In this document: positions 17,093-25,668 of the stretch, in pieces
Numbering within the stretch: position 1 is the first letter of the stretch
Layout: every line of letters begins with the position of its first letter
From: an uncultured Flammeovirgaceae bacterium
Lineage (GTDB): Bacteria > Bacteroidota > Bacteroidia > Cytophagales > Cyclobacteriaceae
Length of the DNA stretch: 42,557 nt
Assembly: GCA_937884755.1 (NCBI GenBank)
Contig: CAKZYJ010000526.1
Coordinates: 1 to 42,557, forward strand
Reading direction: 5' to 3'
Notes under the pieces: generated by a model
Database searches by the model: none
What the model was told of the DNA's origin: nothing
What the model saw: only the letters and a program-made list of their open reading frames with translations
Translations under genes and position numbers: made by a program

Positions 17093-18118
17093 ATGCGACG
17101 CGTAGTTTTACTTTTCTTCAGTGCTTTCTGGTTCTTGTCTCATACAGGACAAGCGCAAGATCCGCAGTTTTCGCAGTTTTACGCCGCTCCTTTATACCTC
17201 AACCCAGCTTTTGCCGGTTCTACTGAACTTAGCCGGGTAGGGCTCAACTTTCGTAGCCAGTGGCCTTCACTACAGGCCAATTTTACCACAGCTTCGGTAT
17301 ATTTCGATCATTTTCTGGAAGACTACAACAGTGGGGTAGGGGCTATTATCACCGGCGATCGGGAGGGATTGTCCGGTTTGCAGTCGATTAGTATTGGCTT
17401 GCAGTACGCTTATCAGTTGCGCCTGACCGAAGAACTTACCTTTCGGCCAGGAGTGCAGGTAGCTTTTATGAATCGTGATATAAATTTCGGCAGCCTGGTC
17501 TTTGGCGACCAGCTCAACGAAACTGGGCTTATCTCACCGGTTACTGGAGAAACCTTGAACACCGGGATGAGCAAATCCTTCTTTGACCTGACACTGGGCG
17601 GGATCATATACACTGATAACTTTTATTTCGGTTATTCAGCCGCACACGTCACTACTCCCAATCAGTCGCTTACTGGCGATGTAAGCCCACTTCAGATGAA
17701 ACACTCGGTGCACGGTGGTTATCGTCTGCTCCTTCCGTCAGGTTTTGGCCGAAGGGGAGAGGACGAAAAAGGCCGGGAACGTAGCGTTACCCCTACTTTT
17801 CAGTATAAGCGACAGGGTAATTTCGATCAACTGGATCTGGGAGCGTATCTTACCTATGAACCTTTAGTAGTAGGTTTGTGGTACCGTGGCTTGCCTATTC
17901 CTCAATTGGAAAGCTTCCCCAATAATGAGTCGGTTATCCTGCTAGCCGGGTTTATCCTGAAGGACATCAACATCGGTTATAGCTTTGACTACACTGTCTC
18001 CGGCTTGGGAATCCAGAGTGGTGGGGCTCACGAAATTTCGGCAGTATATCATTTCTCGTTACGCGACCCTCGTAAGCCGCCACGCAGCATCATGAAAATT
18101 CCTTGCCCTAAATTTTAG
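17093..18118 (+). CDS. PorP/SprF family type IX secretion outer-membrane protein
   Basis: The ATG at 17093 is preceded by AAGGGG, an unusually good ribosome binding site for this phylum, and gives the signal peptide MRRVVLLFFSAFWFLSHTG ending in QAQ. The mature N terminus DPQFSQFYAAPLYLNPAFAG is the classic PorP/SprF signature, and the 341-residue length is normal. The rest is beta-strand rich (outer-membrane barrel). PorP/SprF proteins anchor or help secrete type-B sorting domain proteins; in Flavobacterium johnsoniae SprF is needed for SprB. Here the gene is transcribed away from the giant type-B cargo gene 366 bases off, so they probably act together. A short lysine/arginine-rich tail follows the barrel. 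Confidence 0.93.
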   Translation: MRRVVLLFFSAFWFLSHTGQAQDPQFSQFYAAPLYLNPAFAGSTELSRVGLNFRSQWPSLQANFTTASVYFDHFLEDYNSGVGAIITGDREGLSGLQSISIGLQYAYQLRLTEELTFRPGVQVAFMNRDINFGSLVFGDQLNETGLISPVTGETLNTGMSKSFFDLTLGGIIYTDNFYFGYSAAHVTTPNQSLTGDVSPLQMKHSVHGGYRLLLPSGFGRRGEDEKGRERSVTPTFQYKRQGNFDQLDLGAYLTYEPLVVGLWYRGLPIPQLESFPNNESVILLAGFILKDINIGYSFDYTVSGLGIQSGGAHEISAVYHFSLRDPRKPPRSIMKIPCPKF

Positions 18119-18184
18119 TGTTAGCGTGTTCAGGTCTTTAAGAAACTTTGAATACCTGAACACTTCGGACCATAACACTCACTA
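18118..18184. repeat. Imperfect inverted array of GTGTTxxx octamers
   Basis: The left arm reads GTGTTAGC GTGTTCAG on the plus strand in exact 8-base phase; the right arm read on the minus strand has GTGTTATG, GTCCGAA, GTGTTCAG. The inner arms GTGTTCAGGT (18126-18135) and ACCTGAACAC (18154-18163) are perfect 10-base inverted repeats. No T run follows, so it is a poor terminator. Similar elements lie at 19485-19615 and 25601-25663. Confidence 0.55.
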
Positions 18185-18225
18185 CTTAGAACTATTCTCC
18201 GTAGATTTGGGGTTTGTTTGGCAAT

Positions 18226-19476
18226 ATGGAAGCTCAACTTATTCTTTTTATCATTCTAACGATCATTACCGTCAATTTCGTAATTGAACGGGTGCTGGAT
18301 TACCTAAACCGGCAGAACAAAAAGCATGATTTGCCGGATGAACTTCAGGGAGTATACAACGAAAAACATTACCAAAAATCGCTGGATTATCAGCAGACTA
18401 ACGATCGGTTTAGTGCCATTACGGCTACATTTGGTTTTGCTGTATCGGTAGTATTACTGCTTACGGGTTTTTTCGGCTGGCTTGATATTCAACTGAGGGA
18501 CTGGATAGAGCAGCCTATTCTTCTTTCACTGATCTACTTTGCCGCACTTTTTATAGCTTCCGATTTGCTCAACCTGCCGTTTCAACTCTATCAGACATTT
18601 ATCATTGAAGATAAATTTGGCTTCAACAAAATGACGCCGCGCTTATTTTTTATTGATAAGCTGAAGGGATATTTACTAACGGCCTTGCTCGGTGGGTTGA
18701 TTGTAGGCACTTTACTGTATCTGGTAATGGAACTGGGGGCACAGTTCTGGCTCTATTTCTGGGGAGTAGCTACTGTCATTGTGGTACTGCTTAATATGTT
18801 TTACACCAGTATTTTTGTGCCACTCTTTAACGAGCTTACTCCCTTAGAGGACGGCTCACTTCGGGAGGCTATTACTGCCTATGCTCGTAAGGTAGGCTTT
18901 CCCATAGAAAACGTATATGTAATCGACGGCTCAAAGCGATCCAGTAAATCCAACGCGTTTTTCTCCGGCATTGGCAGTAAAAAGAAAGTAGTGCTATACG
19001 ACACCCTCATTGAACAGCATTCCGAAGAAGAGTTAGTGGCTATAATTGCCCACGAAGTGGGGCATTACAAAAAGAAGCATATTATCTCCGGTCTGTTTCT
19101 GTCTATCGCCCAAATTGGATTTACCCTCTACATTTTGTCTTTGCTTATTTTCAACGAAGCACTTTCCCAGGCTCTGGGGGGGCAGCAGCTTTCCATTCAT
19201 CTCAATCTAATCGCCTTCGGTATTTTGTATTCACCCATTAGTACCCTTACCGGGTTGCTGATGAATGTAATTAGCCGTAAAAATGAGTTTGAGGCTGATG
19301 CCTACGCTACGAGTACCTACGGCGGTGGTCCCCTACAAAAAGCGCTGAAAAAGCTTTCGGCGCATAACATGAGTAATCTACTGCCGCATCGCTGGTACGT
19401 TTTTTTCCACTATTCTCATCCTCCCCTGCTGCAAAGGCTACGAGCCATTCGCCGTCAAGCAGTTCTTTCCCGCTAG
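18226..19476 (+). CDS. M48 family membrane metalloprotease (Ste24/CAAX prenyl protease 1-like)
   Basis: The 416-residue protein has several hydrophobic helices, the zinc motif HEVGH (276-280) within IIAHEVGHYKKKH, and the third ligand Glu356 in NEFEADAYA, the arrangement of Ste24-type M48 peptidases. The first third contains the family's FVIERVLDYLN and EDKFGFNKMTP segments. Such integral-membrane proteases cut near membrane-bound substrates; bacterial roles centre on membrane protein quality control. I choose the ATG at 18226 over a TTG 12 bases upstream. The gene lies between PorP/SprF and the OmpA/PD40 gene but is separated from both by the octamer-repeat gaps, so a shared operon is doubtful. 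Confidence 0.9.
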   Translation: MEAQLILFIILTIITVNFVIERVLDYLNRQNKKHDLPDELQGVYNEKHYQKSLDYQQTNDRFSAITATFGFAVSVVLLLTGFFGWLDIQLRDWIEQPILLSLIYFAALFIASDLLNLPFQLYQTFIIEDKFGFNKMTPRLFFIDKLKGYLLTALLGGLIVGTLLYLVMELGAQFWLYFWGVATVIVVLLNMFYTSIFVPLFNELTPLEDGSLREAITAYARKVGFPIENVYVIDGSKRSSKSNAFFSGIGSKKKVVLYDTLIEQHSEEELVAIIAHEVGHYKKKHIISGLFLSIAQIGFTLYILSLLIFNEALSQALGGQQLSIHLNLIAFGILYSPISTLTGLLMNVISRKNEFEADAYATSTYGGGPLQKALKKLSAHNMSNLLPHRWYVFFHYSHPPLLQRLRAIRRQAVLSR

Positions 19477-19484
19477 TCTAGTTA

Positions 19485-19615
19485 GTGTTATTGTGCATGG
19501 TGTTACAGTGTTATGGTATTAATGCTTTTAGATGTTTGTGCGTTTGTTTAAACTGAATGATCTTGAATACCCAATCTGTGAACTATAACACTCCACTTAT
19601 TCGAATACGTTGTGT
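19485..19615. repeat. Second octamer-repeat element, downstream of the M48 gene
   Basis: GTGTTATT, GTGCATG, GTGTTACA, GTGTTATG, GTATTAAT follow each other at 8-base (once 7-base) steps from 19485 to 19123-like end at 19523. On the minus strand the other side shows GTGTTATA and GGTATTCAA (19563-19591), the latter also present in the element at 18118-18184. The two elements flank the M48 gene on either side. Confidence 0.5.
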
Positions 19616-19773
19616 TACAAAAAGTTACATGCCTGCGTTTTGTTGAGAAGTAGCTTTTACTGCCCCTTACATTCTCCCTAGCTTTCGGGCAAATTTTGGA
19701 TAAAAACTATCTGCTAGTAACATTCACAAATTTGCGATATATGATTATAGGGACTGATCGAAAACCACTGAAC

Positions 19774-22122
19774 ATGATGAATACCCTTACTAGAATTGAA
19801 GGTGCGGCATTATATCTTCGGTACCTAACCTGGGTAATGATGCTAACTGCCTGGTTACCTATGGCCACTCACGCGCAAGGTTCTGATGATGCCTTGGTTG
19901 ACCGGGCTAATAAATTTTTTCTTTTAGCTAAAAATTATGAGGCGGCGCTCCCTCTCTACCAACAGGCAGTAGATAATGGAGTAAGCAATCCGCTGGTACA
20001 CTACCGCCTGGGAGTATGCTATACCCATGCTAGCGATCTTCGCGATCAGTTTAAAGCAATGCCCTTGCTGAGATACGCCGAAGCACAACAAGCATCTGCT
20101 GAAATTCCGAGCGATTTGTACTATTACTTAGGACAAACCTACCATCGGGATATACAGATTCAACCCGCCATTAAAGCCTATGAAACCTACAAAAAGGGGT
20201 TGTCGGCTGATGACAAGAAGGAGTTGAAGAATGTGAATCGCCAGTTAGAGATTTGCAAAAATGCGCTATTTCTGCTTAATGAGAAGAAAAGTATCGTAAT
20301 CAATAGCTTTGAAACCATCAATAGCGAGTATACTGAATATAACCCACTGGTTACTGCCGACGCCAGCATGATGGCCTACACCGCTGTTCGTGAGCGGAAA
20401 GGGAGGGTAACCGAACAAATTTATACTGCTGAAAAGAGTAACGGCGGACAATGGAGTACACCTCAGCCACTAGAGCTTAAGACTAACGCTCCACTAGGAA
20501 CGGCTGGAATTTCGCCTGACGGGCAAGAAATGCTAGTATTTATTGGCGGAGATAATAACTCTGGAAGTATCTACAGCATTCAGCGTACTGCTAAGGGCTG
20601 GTCTAGCCCGGTCACTTTGGGTAATACTATCAACTCTCGTTATCTGGAAACTACGGCCAGTATTACTCCCAACGGTAAAACCATTTACTTCGCCAGCAAT
20701 CGTAAAGATGGGTTCGGTGGAATGGATATTTACAAAGCAGAACTCCAGCCCAACGGAAGTTGGGGAAAACCGGTAAACCTAGGGCCTACCGTAAATACTG
20801 AATACGATGAAGATGCGCCATTTATCCATCCGGATAGCCGTACACTATTCTTCACCTCTAACGGCCACAATACTATGGGAGGAAACGATATATTTAAAAC
20901 AAGCTTTGTAGCCGGAAAGTGGCAAACCCCGGAGAACCTGGGTTATCCTATCAATACTCCTACTGACGATAATTACTTCACGCTTACCGCCGATGGTAAA
21001 ACAGGGTACTTCTCTTCAGAGCGCAAAGGAGGAAAAGGTGGTCAGGATATTTACTACCTGGAAATGCCGGAGCACGAAGCCAATATCCCATTGACATTAA
21101 TTAAAGGACGAATTTTAGCGGGTGAAACCGATCCGCAGCCAATTCCGACTAAGATTAAAGTTGTTGACGTAGAAGCTAATCAAAAACTGGATTATGTTTA
21201 CAGCCCCAGTGCAGGTAGCGGTAACTATCTGATCATTTTGCCTCCTGGCCGAAACTACGATCTGATCATTGAATCGGAGGGGTATCTGCCGTATACGGTA
21301 AACGTGAATATTCCGAACCAGACTCACTTTCATGAATTGTATCAGGAAATTTTACTAAAGCCGATTAAGCAATTTGATGTAATAGTGGGTCAGGAAATAT
21401 CAGTGAAGAATGCCTTCTTTGATACTAAAAATACTAAGGAAAAGTCGGTGCGAGTAGCGAATGAGGCGATGTTGGTACAAAATGATAGCTTGGACTTATT
21501 TGATATGATGGAAGCGATCATCGCTTCTACCGACGAAGAGGCTTACGACTACCTTCTAGATCTAATGTATAAGACCAATCCAATAGAAAATGTAGATTTT
21601 GCCTCCCTTGACGCAGAAAAGCTAGAGGCTGCTGGAGTATCCTACTATTACGATGAAACCGGCGAAGATAATCTCGTTGCTAAGAAAGTAGGTAACGAGA
21701 CCGTTTATACCCTACCTACATTCTATGTGACCAAGGAGGCAATCAAGAAAAAAGAGAAGAAAGCAATAACGTCTAACTACGATCCATCTCTACTGAGAGA
21801 AACGCACAAAATTTACTTCTCGGTTGGAGAAAGTCGTATTGCCGACTCTTACACCGAAATGTTGAATAACCTATCAGGTCTTCTGAAGAAGCATCAGGAT
21901 TTGGGTATTGAAATTACTGGATATGCCTCTCCTGAAGGAGATGCCGAAACTAATAATCGTCTCTCGAACGAGCGGGCTATTGAAGTACTAAACTTTTTTA
22001 ATCAGCGAGGAGTAGTACGGCGACGCATAGTAGCCCGAGGGCACGGTGCTACCCAGGCTGTAAAAGTAAGCGCAGAAGAAAGCCGCCGGGTGGAGATACG
22101 GCTGGTAGATTTGAACCAGTAA
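19774..22122 (+). CDS. TPR / PD40 propeller / OmpA-domain protein (PorE-like architecture)
   Basis: After a signal peptide ending in THAQG, the protein shows TPR-like helices (FLLAKNYEAALPLYQQAV and following), four or five PD40 blades (ITPNGKTIYFASNRKDGFGG, then HPDSRTLFFTSNGHNTMGG and LTADGKTGYFSSERKGGKGG), a carboxypeptidase-regulatory-like domain (IKGRILAG to LPPGRNYDLIIESEGY), and an OmpA C-terminal domain (IEITGYASPEGDAE, NRLSNERAIEVLNFF, ESRRVEIRL). This order matches PorE of the T9SS, which ties the secretion machine to peptidoglycan; many paralogues exist, so the exact role is inferred. The OmpA motif keeps the peptidoglycan-binding Arg but has GYASPEG rather than H-T-D. The start is uncertain: ATG at 19774, an adjacent ATG, or 19741. 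Confidence 0.82.
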   Translation: MMNTLTRIEGAALYLRYLTWVMMLTAWLPMATHAQGSDDALVDRANKFFLLAKNYEAALPLYQQAVDNGVSNPLVHYRLGVCYTHASDLRDQFKAMPLLRYAEAQQASAEIPSDLYYYLGQTYHRDIQIQPAIKAYETYKKGLSADDKKELKNVNRQLEICKNALFLLNEKKSIVINSFETINSEYTEYNPLVTADASMMAYTAVRERKGRVTEQIYTAEKSNGGQWSTPQPLELKTNAPLGTAGISPDGQEMLVFIGGDNNSGSIYSIQRTAKGWSSPVTLGNTINSRYLETTASITPNGKTIYFASNRKDGFGGMDIYKAELQPNGSWGKPVNLGPTVNTEYDEDAPFIHPDSRTLFFTSNGHNTMGGNDIFKTSFVAGKWQTPENLGYPINTPTDDNYFTLTADGKTGYFSSERKGGKGGQDIYYLEMPEHEANIPLTLIKGRILAGETDPQPIPTKIKVVDVEANQKLDYVYSPSAGSGNYLIILPPGRNYDLIIESEGYLPYTVNVNIPNQTHFHELYQEILLKPIKQFDVIVGQEISVKNAFFDTKNTKEKSVRVANEAMLVQNDSLDLFDMMEAIIASTDEEAYDYLLDLMYKTNPIENVDFASLDAEKLEAAGVSYYYDETGEDNLVAKKVGNETVYTLPTFYVTKEAIKKKEKKAITSNYDPSLLRETHKIYFSVGESRIADSYTEMLNNLSGLLKKHQDLGIEITGYASPEGDAETNNRLSNERAIEVLNFFNQRGVVRRRIVARGHGATQAVKVSAEESRRVEIRLVDLNQ

Positions 22123-22146
22123 TTTACTAAGCTAATCAACATAAGA

Positions 22147-22179
22147 AATAGCTATCTAACATTAGGTAGCTATTTTTTT
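22147..22179 (+). terminator. Rho-independent terminator after the OmpA/PD40 gene
   Basis: AATAGCTATCTAA (22147-22159) pairs over 13 positions, one G-T, with TTAGGTAGCTATT (22162-22174), loop of two, and runs into TTTTTTT (22173-22179). The right arm also encodes the last codons and stop of convergent gpsA. Confidence 0.85.
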
Positions 22180-23211
22180 GTACAGACCCATATCCTCGCC
22201 CTCACCCAACGGAATCTTCATCAGGCTTCTGAGTGCCTGCTGGGCCGGTAAGTCCTCAAACAGTAAGCGATACAACATACGGGTGATAGGGGCGGTGATC
22301 TGATAGTGATCGGCCAGTTGTTTTACCACCTGGGTAGTATTTACTCCTTCGGCCACCTCTTCTGAGTCTTCGATAATCTGGCTAAGTGTTTCGCCCCGGG
22401 CCAGTCGGTAGCCTACTGTATAGTTTCGGCTGTGCGTGCTAAAGCAGGTTGCTACTAGATCTCCAACTCCGGCTAGCCCCATAAAAGCTTCTAGGTTAGC
22501 TCCTAATGCTTTGCCGATAGACATCATTTCCAGCAATCCTCGGCTGATTAGTAGTGCCCGTGCGTTTTCACCCAATGCTAAACCGCTTAGCGCTCCCGAA
22601 GCAATAGCGATAATGTTCTTGAGTACCCCACACAGTTCAATACCAATGAGGTCTTCGCTGCCGTATACCTGAAACAGATTATTTCGGAGTAGACGCTGCC
22701 CCGTTTGTACTACTTCCTAAAAGCGGCAAGCTACTACGGTAGCTGCGGGTTGTCCTTCGCCCAACTCATGAGCCAGATTAGGCCCGGCGAGGCAACCCAC
22801 TCGTACGGCAATAGTTTCTTCCCGGATCACCTCGCTCATCGTTTTTACCTGCTCGCGGGTGAGCGGGTTAGCTACTTTTTCAGATACATCCAGCCCTTTA
22901 GTACCGTGAATTACAATATGATAGGGCCGTAGGTAGGGTGACAGGCTACGCATGGTTTCCCGGAAACCCGAGGAAGCTACAATGGGAAAAACTACCTGAC
23001 ACTGGGCTACGGTAGCCGCCAGATCGTTAGTAGCGCGAACGTGAGGATGTACCGCATAGCCTGCACTACGCTGCTCTCGGATAATTTGTTCTACAACTTC
23101 TGGCCGCCGTGCGTACAGCAGTACGTCACTATTTTCAGCGAGTAAGTTGGCTACCACCGTACCGAAGCTCCCGGCTCCGATAACGGCTACAGGACTATTC
23201 TGCAATGTCAA
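22162..23211 (-). pseudogene. gpsA: Glycerol-3-phosphate dehydrogenase [NAD(P)+] with in-frame amber codon
   Basis: One continuous frame from the TTG at 23209-23211 to the TAA at 22162 encodes a full GpsA except for TAG at 22717-22719 (codon 165). The first half has VAVIGAGSFGTVVANLL (NAD binding), GTKGLDVSEKVANPLTREQ and CLAGPNLAHELGEGQPAA; after the TAG the frame continues EVVQTGQRLLRNNLFQVYGS, ELCGVLKNIIAIASGA with the catalytic Lys, GVGDLVATCFSTHSRN and YKKIAT. The position is normally a Gln or similar, so CAG to TAG is a single transition. No other lesion is visible. GpsA makes sn-glycerol-3-phosphate for phospholipids. The start overlaps the upstream plsB-like gene by 17 bases, implying translational coupling. 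Either a recent pseudogene, a sequencing error, or readthrough. Confidence 0.85.
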
Positions 23212-24952
23212 TTAACTTCTTTTTCTTTGGGTGAACAAAGGTGTGTAAGTCGTATCCTTCAAGTCGGTTATGATAATAATACAGCACGGTTATATCCGGA
23301 ATAATGATATTATCTTCTCTATTTTTTAAAAGTGGCCGTTTGGCGTGGTACATCCCAACGTTATCGATACCGTGAGTAATTACATCGTCAATCGGGTCGG
23401 TCAGATGATCAGGCATATCCAGTTTGCCCTGCTGATACAAGTTAAATACAGCCTGTCGTACCCGTTCGCAGTTTTTACGGAACAGTTTATAGGGGATGAT
23501 CAGGTCTTCTTCGGGGAGGCGTAACAAATTAAATAAATCAAGCGACCGGTGCTGCTTTCTAATAATCTGGAAGGCTACAAAAGCCACCAGATGGCTAGAA
23601 AACACCTGGTTAATCCGGTAGTATTCCTGGAGAATAGATTCGCCCAGCATACGAGTGTATTCGTTCTCACGCTGCTCATCGCGGGTGAGTTGTTCTCCGG
23701 TACAAAAATATTCACGCATACTAATATGGCGGCCCTGTTTATCCAGGCTGTGGCCTTCATCGTCTACGTAGTTTCCCAGTAAATCCATACCTCGCCCAAT
23801 GCTGACCGAGATATCCGACCCTTTCAGAAAGAATTTTAGCAAAAAACTGATGATCTTGGACGACTGAGAGTATTCGTCGTTCTCAATGTAGTAGCGCTCC
23901 TGCCCTTCTCGCTGTAAATGATCTCGAATCAGGCTGGGAGCTTCTAGCACAAAGTGATAGTTCAGTACTACCGGGAACACAAAGATTTTCTCCGCCGTCT
24001 CGCCGGTTTGCTGGCTACGCAGGTAATTAGTACGCTGCGCTTCCATAGCAGTACCGAGCAGTCCGAGTTTTAGCTTATCTTCAATTCGCCCAGACCGGGA
24101 TCGGGTACCTCCTGGGAAAAATAAACTATGAATACCCCACTGCATCGCCAGACTGGAGTAAGACTTCAGTGTTTCAATGTAGATATTATTTTTCTTTCGT
24201 CGGTCTACTTTATAAGCTCCCAAGCTATTCATGAAGTAGGCGAAAATGCCGATGTTAAACAGGTTTAACCCCGCTCCGTAAATGAAAGGTGGCAAACCTA
24301 GCTCATGAATGACCCACCCGATCAGGATGGAGTCCAGGTTACTGAAGTGGGTAGGAACCATTACAATGGTGCCCCGTTGAGCAAGACTACGCAAATGGTC
24401 AATTTCGCCGGTAATCCTAATTTTATCGCGTAGCGAGTATTGATTACTAAACAGAGAGCCAAACCCTTTCACCCGCGAGGCATTGAGCAGGCGGGCAAAC
24501 CCAAAGGTGACTACACTGCGGGCAAATCGGTAGTACGACGGACGGAAATTGCTGGCAATTTCATTGGCATAACGGTCTACAATCTCTTCCAATAATGTTT
24601 CAGCCTTACGCTGGGCTTCTTCGTGATGATGATCGGCCTGAAGACTGGATATTTCGAGTAGTGTTTTTTTTGCTGAGCTCCAGAAAGCCCGGTCGTCATC
24701 CGGATCAACCGCCCAGGGATTTTCCCGAATGCGATATTTCTCCTTGTAGAGCGTAGCTTCTAACTCCTCTATCAGTGTGTCGGTATTGGGAGCCAGTTCA
24801 AGAAGTTTAGTAATGCTATTTTTAACTACGGTATCAATGAATTCCTTACGCTGTCGGCTCAGCTTCACTACTGGCCACTCTTTGCGCTTTGGCAAGATAG
24901 GTTTGTAGCTCCTATTTTTGAGAACAGGGTGCTGAATAGATTCGGTGCTCAT
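23195..24952 (-). CDS. plsB: PlsB-like glycerol-3-phosphate acyltransferase
   Basis: The 585-residue protein carries the acyltransferase blocks: HFSNLD (H202, D207; the H-x4-D catalytic pair), FIYGAGLNLFN, GAYKVDRRKKNN and FFPGGTRSRSG (278-288). This order and length suit the PlsB/DHAPAT type more than the short PlsC type, although it is shorter than enterobacterial PlsB (about 800). It would acylate glycerol-3-phosphate at position 1 at the inner membrane surface. The following gpsA supplies that substrate and overlaps its 3' end by 17 bases. It is divergent from tpx with a 139-base gap. Specific acyl donor (acyl-CoA or acyl-ACP) cannot be inferred. Confidence 0.85.
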   Translation of the reverse strand: MSTESIQHPVLKNRSYKPILPKRKEWPVVKLSRQRKEFIDTVVKNSITKLLELAPNTDTLIEELEATLYKEKYRIRENPWAVDPDDDRAFWSSAKKTLLEISSLQADHHHEEAQRKAETLLEEIVDRYANEIASNFRPSYYRFARSVVTFGFARLLNASRVKGFGSLFSNQYSLRDKIRITGEIDHLRSLAQRGTIVMVPTHFSNLDSILIGWVIHELGLPPFIYGAGLNLFNIGIFAYFMNSLGAYKVDRRKKNNIYIETLKSYSSLAMQWGIHSLFFPGGTRSRSGRIEDKLKLGLLGTAMEAQRTNYLRSQQTGETAEKIFVFPVVLNYHFVLEAPSLIRDHLQREGQERYYIENDEYSQSSKIISFLLKFFLKGSDISVSIGRGMDLLGNYVDDEGHSLDKQGRHISMREYFCTGEQLTRDEQRENEYTRMLGESILQEYYRINQVFSSHLVAFVAFQIIRKQHRSLDLFNLLRLPEEDLIIPYKLFRKNCERVRQAVFNLYQQGKLDMPDHLTDPIDDVITHGIDNVGMYHAKRPLLKNREDNIIIPDITVLYYYHNRLEGYDLHTFVHPKKKKLIDIAE

Positions 24953-25091
24953 AATTGTTGCATTAAACTAAGATTTTTTCGGTAGAATTGTACCAATCTT
25001 TCCTGAATAACCTTAAAAGCACCTGAACGGTTAGGGAAACCTCCGATACTAACGTATAATTAGGCTTTCAACCTTATAAAATATACTAACT

Positions 25092-25595
25092 ATGGCTTCA
25101 GTAACATTAGGTGGTAATCCCGCCTCTATTAAAGGCGATATTCCTTCATCAGGCGCAGCCCCTGACTTCACTTTTGTGAAAGACGATATGAGTGATCAGA
25201 AATTATCAGATTTGTCGGGAGTAAAAGTGCTTATTGCCGTGCCTAGCCTCGATACATCGGTGTGTGCTACCGAAACGCGCAAATTTAATCAGCAGCTAGG
25301 GGGGAAGTCGGGAGTAACCGGACTGGTTATCTCCAAAGACCTGCCTTTTGCCATGAAGCGTTTCTGCGAAACATCTAATATTGAAAACATTGTGAATGCT
25401 TCGGATTTCCGCTACGGTGAGTTTTCGCAACAATATAATACTGAAATTACCGATGGAGCTTTTAAAGGATTATCAGCTCGAGCAGTATTTGTAGTGGATC
25501 AGAACAATGCTATTGCTTATGCGGAGCTAGTTCCCGAAGTTGGGCAGGAGCCTGACTACGATAAGGCGATGGAAGCAGTGGATAAGCTACTTTAG
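25092..25595 (+). CDS. tpx: Thiol peroxidase, atypical 2-Cys peroxiredoxin
   Basis: The 167-residue protein shows the Tpx layout: VTLGGNPASIKG at the start, APDFTFV, PSLDTSVCATETRKFN with the peroxidatic Cys58, and RFCETSNIEN with the resolving Cys92, then NASDFRYGEF and RAVFVVDQNN. The two cysteines form an intramolecular disulfide during peroxide reduction, recycled by thioredoxin. The enzyme is cytoplasmic or periplasmic depending on species; no signal peptide is seen, so cytoplasmic. It is a single gene, divergent from plsB. Length and motifs are fully normal. Confidence 0.96.
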   Translation: MASVTLGGNPASIKGDIPSSGAAPDFTFVKDDMSDQKLSDLSGVKVLIAVPSLDTSVCATETRKFNQQLGGKSGVTGLVISKDLPFAMKRFCETSNIENIVNASDFRYGEFSQQYNTEITDGAFKGLSARAVFVVDQNNAIAYAELVPEVGQEPDYDKAMEAVDKLL

Positions 25596-25600
25596 AATTT

Positions 25601-25663
25601 ATATGTTCAAGCGCCCGGCGCTCAAAGTTACTCAACGTACACGAACACCTGAATACTGCATCC
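25601..25663. repeat. Third octamer-type intergenic element with a GC-rich palindrome
   Basis: AGCGCC C GGCGCT (25610-25622) is a perfect short palindrome just after tpx, lacking a T run. On the minus strand the next part reads GTATTCAG, GTGTTCGT, GTACGTTG in 8-base phase (about 25630-25656), like the elements near 18150 and 19500. Confidence 0.45.
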
Positions 25664-25668
25664 AGAGA

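Noticed and set aside
22162-23211. Two separate genes, an N-terminal and a C-terminal GpsA fragment
   Set aside because: The reading frame is the same through 22717-22719 and the sequence between the two fragments reads as GpsA; only one stop separates them.
25610-25622. AGCGCC C GGCGCT as the tpx terminator
   Set aside because: No T run follows on either strand within the usual distance.
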